From Chromobotia macracanthus (taxonomy: Eukaryota > Chordata > Actinopteri > Cypriniformes > Botiidae), in NCBI GenBank assembly GCA_036877525.1, contig JAZGTH010000007.1, positions 704,501-768,500 on the forward strand: a stretch of DNA of 64,000 bases, read 5' to 3'. The notes below the pieces were generated by a model that was not told the origin of the DNA, did no database searches, and saw nothing but the letters and a program-made list of their open reading frames with translations. Both the position numbers and the translations under genes were made by a program. Below, one piece after another: positions 25,601 through 34,600 of this stretch (the stretch's first letter is position 1; each line of letters opens with the position of its first letter).

Positions 25601-28600
25601 TAAATTAAACTATGATAGAGATTTTTTTAGGTGTGCTGTAGTGTATTACGAAACATAATGATATTCAATTTATTTCATTGCATAATACTAAAGTATAATT
25701 TTAATTTATTTCAATTATGCCATCTGAATTAATAATTGTTTAACATACCGTTAAAAAACGGTCAAGAGACACACTTCCACTAAGTGTACTTTTACTCTCA
25801 AGACTGTACTGTGGTATTGGGTTAAAGTGAATTTTATCACATTTTTACGCTGCAGCACAGTATATTCAGATTGCAGCATCAATATCAGCACCCCCACACT
25901 TTCATGTGAAAGAAATAAACTGATTCTTTCATATTCTTTCACACCTGTGGATCTGTTACACAAAGCTTATCTGAAACCATATTAACCGCTGAAGGTCCGT
26001 TCAGCCCTGTTACCCTGCTGCTGATCAACAGAAATGAAGGTCATAACTATTCCTTCAAAACCTTAATTTAAAAAAGAATGAAAACATCAAATTATACAGG
26101 AGGAAAAATTCCAAATACTCTCCAATATTTCTCATTGCAAACAGAAAATTCACTAAAGTTAAGGTAATTTAAAAATAACCTAAAGAAAACAATGGTAAAA
26201 TCACTATAACGCACAGCCCTGAAGTGTTTTTATACTGTCATAAGAGGATGACAACAGTGTTAACAGCCTTCACACACCTTCATCCACCCCACTGACACAC
26301 ACACACACACACACACACACACAGCCAACTCAATTCCTAAACCCTTCAGGAGAAACTACCACCAGCAGTCTTACACTCTTCTGGCTGCTCTCATGTGACC
26401 CCTTCCATTCTGTTCCTGCTGGGGCAGTAAGTGAAGTAGAACAGAAAAAGAGAAAAAAGAAAAAGTAAAGTGAGTCAGTGAGAATGAGAGAAAGAGGGAG
26501 AGAGGGAGAGAAATACAAGGAATGAGAGCCAGGGGGTGTCATTCAAATAATGTATTTCCATACTACTCATGCTATAGTTTTTGCTAATCAAACACCTATA
26601 CAAACTACACAACCGCAATGAACACATACACATTGGTTGTAAAGATGCCATAGATAAGGTCTTGTTCGGGCAGGTAGAAGGTGCTCTGCAGCTCATTGTA
26701 GTAGAATGGGATCTCTCCCGACCGTGAGCAGTTGAGTCGAGCTTTTGTGAAGGTGGTCCACGTGTCCTCCAGTAAGAAGCGTCCTCCGATGTCGTTCTTA
26801 CAAACCCGTGCCACCCGCGAGTACACCGTCTTACCGCAGTCGTGCTCCACAGCATTCTCTCTCAAGAAGAAGAAGGTGAAAAGACCCACATCGTAAGCCG
26901 AGATGAAGTGAGGCTCTTAAAGAGAAGAAAACAAGACAGTACAGCTAAAGACCTTATGGGTAATGAAGTATTTTAAACAGGTGCATCTGTGGCTCTCTGT
27001 AACATGGAACATCATAAAGTGTTCACATTCCAAACAGCTTAACGCTAACATGAAATCAGAATATACTGTTCCTATTTTTCTGTGGAATATTGCAGTATTT
27101 GTTATAAATGATTTATCAGTGCATATGATTTGTGGGAAATAACAAGCCACACCCCCAGTTTAATAATTTGAACTTGAATTATGTCAAAACACTGAAGATG
27201 ATTGCAACTTCCGCTTCACATGGACTTTAAATTCCAAAACAACAACTTCCTCATCCTACTGTAATCTGCCTTATGAACCAGAGGAAAACCGTATTATTAT
27301 ACGATGTGCAAAAACGATTATATTCTGAATAAACAAAGCTGTTGCTCCAGATGGCAATGGTCTTGACTGCATTAGTCAGTTTATATCACACACTCTAAAT
27401 AATGTTCTTCCTCAAGGCCTGTTTTTCCAGCCAGACCGTATGCTGCAGATATTCAGCCCTGACCAGTCTCTGCTGTGGCTTTCACAGCAGTTTACCAGAA
27501 TGAGATTACTGCTGTGCTCTTCATGAAGCGCTGCAGCTACAATTCCACTCTCTCTCTGTTATAAGGAATAATTACACTGCTGAATGTGTCTGTGTGTCCG
27601 CTCTGCTCAAGCCCACACTTATACCTCCAGCTGCTCTCTAAACTCACACCTCCTCAGTGGAGCGTTGCTGTCTCTGTATTCTGTTTCTGCTGGTGTCAGG
27701 GTGGATATTCTAGAGGAAACCGGGTCAGAAGCTGGACAGTTACTGACACCTTTTGACTTCAGTGAGTTTATTGTGTCTGTGTTTGACTGTTTCTCCCCTG
27801 ACAGGACTGCTCTACAAATCTGCGGTAGACACCAAAGACATGATTTTGAGCACTGCTGGCTTATTTTTCCTTTTTTGCTGTTTTTAGAAGTACTTTTCTT
27901 TTTCACAACACTCGGGGTAGGTCCCACATACAGGTCACATGCGTTAGGGGGATACTTTAAAATGGTTAAGCCACAGAGTGTTTAAGAGAGTTCAGGATAT
28001 GTCATATCCTGACATATATTTGACTGGACATCAGCAGATTATGAGTTCATTAAGAGAAATGCTGAAACATTCCAAACATCTCCTGGAATATCAGACAATC
28101 AGATGGGATGAGGGTCATGTACCACTGAGCCATTTGGAGTTGTACTGGGCAGTGCGCAGAGACGGCATTCCTCCCAGACTGCGATAGATGACAGGATCCC
28201 GTCCTGAGAAATCGATGACTGTGGCAGCGTACAGCTCTCCACTCTCGGTTACCACAGCAGTGGAATTATGACGGGGATCATAGGGGCATCGCGCCACTCC
28301 GTTTACTCTCTCCAACACCCTGCTTAAGTTTCCTGCCTGAGAGAAGGCATGGTATAGATTACACATACATTTTATTGATTATTTGATCGATTAATTTGAG
28401 TTTGTTATTGGCTACCTCTCTGGTGATGCAAAGAGGCTGGAATGCATTAGTGCCACAGGTGATCACCCCTGTCTTGTTTACAAGCAACACCCGGATGTAG
28501 TTTTGACACTCCACCTGCAGGGGGAGATACATCTGTCAGTATGAAAACAGCAGCAGCAGATGTTTGGAATACTTGTGTACTGAATAATGTAAGAATGGGA

Positions 28601-31600
28601 TGTAATATAAGAAACAACATGCAGTTAAAGTTATATACATTGTTCTATATTGCTGTGAGCACTGCTAAGTTGCTAAGTGATAATTTTAGGAATAAAAATT
28701 GTTATTTTGCATTTTTATTTTAGTTTTGTAAAAAGATATTGGCAGTTCAATCAAATATTGAGTCTATTAATAGATTGTAAAGAAAGAAAATTTGTTGTAC
28801 ATATTCCTAATAAAAACAATAAATAAATAAATAAAATCAATAAAAGGTCAAGTTGACTGCATTGCATTGTGGAATACAATAATCTATACAGTTTGCTCTG
28901 AATATGTACAATCCATTTTAGAAATGTTAATTGATTGCCAATATATCTGTTAAATTAGTCCAGACATCAGCCTTCTTGTGCAGCTGACTGTAAAAATGAT
29001 GACATTTCAAACATGCCGAGATGTGATAGACTCTTAATCTCAGCGAGGCAGAAAGACGCATGGCATAAATGAACAGCTGGTGTGTGTCCACTTCATATTC
29101 CAAACACGACCTGATATAACCCACCTAACAATTTCAGGTTGTAAGAACATTTCCCTAACATTTCCATTAAGTAACAAATCTTAGGAATGTTTAAAACGTG
29201 CAGTTTACAGACACTGTATTAACATTATTATGTGGTTTTAAGAACGTTACCGAAACATTTTTTTAATTCTATAATGTTTTTAAAATGTTCCAATAACTAC
29301 TTAAGAATAACATTTTTGATATATGCAGTGTTTAAGAGGGAAAGAGGACCTGTTTTCACTGTTATTTTAAAGAGGTACACTAATCTGTGTAAATTAAAAT
29401 ACACAGAATACACAAAATAAAATGCTTTAATCAGCTGCCTGCAATTGTATTTCTCATTTTGCCTTTCACATACAGCAAATTATATGCTAAGAGGGAAACA
29501 GTGACCCCTGGGCCTCAGAATTACAAACATGTTGCACAAACTTCAACAAAAGTCAAACCTCTGACCAATGGGCTGCTTTCTTTCTAAAAAATGTGCCTAT
29601 TCAACAGAGAACCTGGAGCTCACAGTTACCTCTGTCTTGCCTTTGCTTTGACAGGACCTCCTGGTGTCTTCCTCTGGGTCCCATTCTGTTGCCTAGGAAA
29701 CCAAAATAAACCCCAAAAAGGTGACTTGCAGCAATTTACAGTTGCCTGGCAGCTGATTGTAATAATGCACAAGGCAGAACCGTTGATGATAACACTGCAT
29801 TTAGCTGCAATGCTATTATTATAATATTATTTAGATGCATCAAAAGACATTAACCTTATTGTTTTGTTTATTGTGTATACACTATGACAAGCAGAGGGAT
29901 CCAGACAGGTGGAAGATCATGTAAATATCATCTCTTAAACTCAATCAAGCACACAGACCCTGTCTTCTGTTTTTCACCAACACAAGCCACTTCATTACAT
30001 CTGCCCAAACACTCCCCATAGAGCTACACACCCAGCCAGCAGTAACAGAACCAGTGCTGTCTTAACATGAGTACATGCATAAACGTACACATATGCACAA
30101 ACTATCAGCTTCATTCACAGTCTACACAGGCAGCTTCCTAATCAAACAATATAAGTGATTCATTCAGAATTATCATTAGCAGCAACTCCTCTCATTGGTC
30201 ATTGGACAGTGAATATAGCCCCGCCCTTAGAGAGAGAGACACATCATCCAGAGAAGAGATGTTGTTTTGTGGAAGAGGGGAGGTTAATGTTTAAGATTAC
30301 GAGAGTGCATTTATTAAAAAATTAATGATGTGTATGTATTTATAATAAACACAGACATGTTCCACAAAAATAAGAATTGTACATTTTGATTTCATGGTGA
30401 CTTTAATATAGCACAGTTTCCTTTCATTAGGCTGTGACTCAAGCAGGACTTGAAGCATCTCAATTATAAGCCCAAAAAAAGAAAGATAGAAACACAGAAA
30501 AAGATGGACTGATTATAAAAATAAATCTATATATAGCTCCCTTGCTGAAATCTGGGTCATCAAATTAACTTTTTCCACAAGCCATTAAAAAATGTAAATA
30601 CAGTGTATTTAGATATGATCAGATTCAATTAAAGTGACTGTATAAAGAACTGTCAAAGGCTGACATGAAATCAAGACAATCAGACAATGTCACTCAGAGC
30701 TGATAAGAAAAAGCAAATCATTTCAGCACAAAGCCACACACATGTGATTCGCATTCATGCATGTTTCACGTTTGTGATGGATTACTAAGCAGTGAGTCAT
30801 TGTTCAGATCATGAACATCCTGCCTGCGAGTCCCTGATTTCTGGAAGAATCTGTCAGTTTAACCCTGACCCCGGCTGTCCCTCTTCACTGCTATTGCTTC
30901 AAGGTCTGAAGGCTTCAACAGGCAACCTTTAACAGAGTGCCCTATTCAATTGGCCCAAGGATATGCCTCTCAATATCTTTGTCTTATTGTCCCAAAACAC
31001 TGAACCTTACACAAGAGAGAGCAGATCTGCGCTCCACCATCTTCTGCCCCCGTGACGTTCACTGGATCTCTCTCACTTCACATTCCAGCACACAAATTCA
31101 TTGGCCGGTGTGTATAACAGAGGCAGTGATGCATTGGTGCTGTAAAGCTCTCTGCAGGTAACGCATGGTTTAGTCCTGAGAAAAGACAGGACATGCAAAT
31201 ACTGAGTGCTCTGAAGTTTTACAGCTGTGTGTCTGATTACATTCACTTTAGGTTACAAAAACAAGTAAAGAGAGAGAGAACAAGACCAAAGAGGTAGAGC
31301 AACAGGTCTAATACATCACTCTGTAACAACTAATGCAAAAATATCTGATCCACTACATCCCTGCATCACAAACACTGCATGCACAGTAACAGATTATAAC
31401 CAGCTAACAGGGAGCGTTCTCAGAACATTGGCTAACATTCTCTCAAAGTTCTCTCAAAGTTATCAAAAAGTGCAGTAACAGCAGCAGCAGTAACGTCTAG
31501 CAGTAATGTATATCAACAATGTTATTCCTAAGTTGGTAGTAGAATGTTTTAAAAACATTACAAATGTTTAAATAATGTTTTTAGAACCAATACCATTAAT

Positions 31601-34600
31601 ACAACATCTAAAAATTGGATGTTTTGAACATTCCTAGAACATTCCAAATAACATTTTGAATGTTTTTGTTACTTAATGGACTTCAGGTAAATGTTCTTAC
31701 AACCGGAAAACAATAGCGGGATATGCTTATTTAAAAAGGGCTCATTATGGGAACCAAACTGCTTCAGCAAGCTACAAAGGTTTCCAGGTTTGAACACCAT
31801 GTGCCAAAATGCTACAGAATGTCCTGTTACGAGTGCAGCTGCTGAAGACAAAACCTTTGATTTACATAAAAATGTCACCTGTGGTTAATGCACAGTATTA
31901 CATTTTCATATTTTTAAAAATCAAAACCATCACAGTTCTAACAAATATGCAAAAATAAAACCCCTTAATATGCCTGTTTAAAAAGTTTTCTTCTTTAGCA
32001 AAGCGGCGCTCCTGCTGGGCTTTATTGTGTGTGTCACAAATTAGCCCACCAGTGACAAAGACTGCTTCAATAATTAAACTGGAGAAAACTGCAGAGAGAA
32101 ATTCATCATGAATGAGCAGCACCAAATCAGCCAAGATTCGTGTAACTCTGACGTCAGAGAGCTAAAATTTGCACCTTAGGTGACCGCTGAGTGCCTGTAT
32201 CAAACAGAAGATGCTTAATGTGGCTTTTTTTTATTTTGATCTCAGCTTGTGGCCCCAGAGTCTTCCTGCGAGAGCTGAAATATGAAAGACTGCTGCGCCT
32301 CCGCCGTGATAATACGAGTCTCTGTCACATCATTACAATAAATGAGAGCAACAGTTATCATTATGTCTGAGCATTTCCACCTGTTCAGCTGTTCCAACGT
32401 TATGGGTCCTGATGGAGCTACTTCCTTTACAATAGGAAAAAACAACTTCCTTTACAATAGGAAAAAACAACTTTTCCTTTACAATAGGTCAGAACCTTCA
32501 GTTGGTTCCTCATTCTTTTCTCAGCATTAACAGTTCTTGATCACCACAAGAAATCACTGTGTGCAGCATCAGGTATAATTGTAGCTGGTGCTTTCCATCA
32601 GCCTTACATATTAACATCATCTCATTCTTTAGGGGAAAGTTTTACAATAATTCACAAAAACTGTGAAAGAACACGAGACATATGTGAATTATAGCGCCAA
32701 CAATTACAACATTAAAAAACAAAAGTCTTTTCTGTTTACTCGTGACATTCTCACAAACAGCTTCACGAGGTGCCGTGTTTTCAACAACAGTGAAGGATTT
32801 CCGTGTGTGCTGCATGTTTGTTGGCTGCTTTTCCCTCATTATCTGGTCCAAGCGTTCATTTTAAACCATTTCCAAAAAATATATAACTAAGTTATATCTG
32901 TTATTATCTACTTAACTTACACATAAGCCATTACACAAAAAGTTTTTAAAATCACAACACCATGAACAAACTGAAAAAAAGTGGGTGAAACAATGTAGTT
33001 TTCTTAATGTAGTCGTGACCTTTAATAAACACAGCAGGTCTGCTTCTTACCTGAATTAATGAAATGTTATTTAGATTCAGTCTGAAGAGGAAGTTTCTGC
33101 AGAGAAAAGAGAGAGAGAGATTACAGAAGATTACAAGATCATCATTAGTGATATCATCATAATTATCATTAACCATCACCATAATATTTTGAAAGCACAC
33201 ACATTTCAGAATTTCTTGGTAAATCCTCCTTTTGCTTTAATGACAGCATACATTCAAGCTGACAGGCTTAAGAAAAACCCAATACAAGTAAACCGACTGT
33301 GTTTCTGTATTGATCATGTACTGTATAAATAAATCTGGTCAGATATATATATAAGATTATTAATCTGCACAGAATAAATTCATAGATTTTACCTCGCTCC
33401 TACTATAAGTTCATTCCTCATGAGATCCAGTGTTAGCTGGGAGTAATCTCTTACATCAGGGTGGGAGAAAGTGGAGATCAGTGGATTCAACACTGAAACA
33501 GGACACAGAAACATTGATGATACAGCAGAATCTGTGACTCATAGCTTTCATTAAGCGATTGTAAATCTTCAAAAGTTCCCACAGGTTTACCGTAATTTAA
33601 GGATTAAAAGTACAGTTTCATCATGGAGATCACTAGGGTTCTCCCATCACCCAGCTAACAATTTTAGGTTATATTAACAAATATATTAACAAAAAAAATT
33701 AACAAAAAATATAAATTTTAATGTTCTGGATGCTAGGAACATTCAAAGCATCCAGTTTTTTAGACTTGGAATTAACATAATTGCTTGGCTATAAGAACGT
33801 TATTCAAACATTGTTTAAAAATTGTGACAAAATTAGGTTACATACTAATTCTCTTCTTAGTGCTGAACAATTTTGTTTCATATCATCTCTGCTGTCTAAA
33901 GATGCACACATAAACACAGCTGCTGTTCTCACAGTGCAGGTCAAAACCGGAGTGACGCTGGTTTCCATTAACATGATGTTCATAACCCTGACAATGATAG
34001 GGGAATCATCCAGATGTTGGGGTCACCCAAAACAATCTCTCCTTCACATGAGAAAATAGATTTCATGAATGTAAAGAGTTTGCATGCGATTCAAAGGCCC
34101 AACACACAACTAAAGCAACATATTAGAGCCTCTGAGACCAAATGACAGCGTGACTCAGGCATTCTTTATAAAGAAATAAAGCCTGTTGTACAATCACAAT
34201 CTGTGCTGCAGAACTACTTCATTCACATGCTACAAAACACCCTCACTCATCGTCTATGTCATTATGGCCATTGATGTTTCAAATAGACCATGTTCATAAA
34301 GACATATATAACGTTTTGTTGAATATAGTACATTGTACAGTTATGAAAGAAAAGCTGCCTGACAGACAGTGATTAATGAGGACAGAGAAGTTCTCTGTTT
34401 TATTCAGTATACATAAGGCAGAGCAAACGCTTGGAGTTTATGGATTTTATCGATCTGTTACTGTAGTTCAGAAGTGAGACAGCTCACACACCGTAATAAC
34501 AGAATAGTTCCTGACCTTCTGTATTGTCTCAACTGAAGCCCTGTGACCCAAAATATGGGAAGGGCATCCCTTGAGACTTTACATTAAAATAAAAATTAAG

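Larger units (their letters stand above)
24322..26629 (-). other. sema5b intron 7
   Basis: About 2.3 kb, AT-rich. It has a (CTAA)n tract (about 24979-25006), a truncated MITE family 1 copy (25441-25505) and a (CA)n microsatellite (26297-26322). Confidence 0.75.
29693..33050 (-). other. sema5b intron 3
   Basis: About 3.4 kb. It holds a MITE family 1 copy (31397-31712) and a short 25-bp tandem triplication (32421-32488). Otherwise AT-rich with no exon recognised. Confidence 0.7.

Noticed and set aside
27584..27985. 133-codon + strand open frame in a sema5b intron
   Set aside because: Low-complexity hydrophobic composition and an equally open - strand frame; no splice or promoter support.
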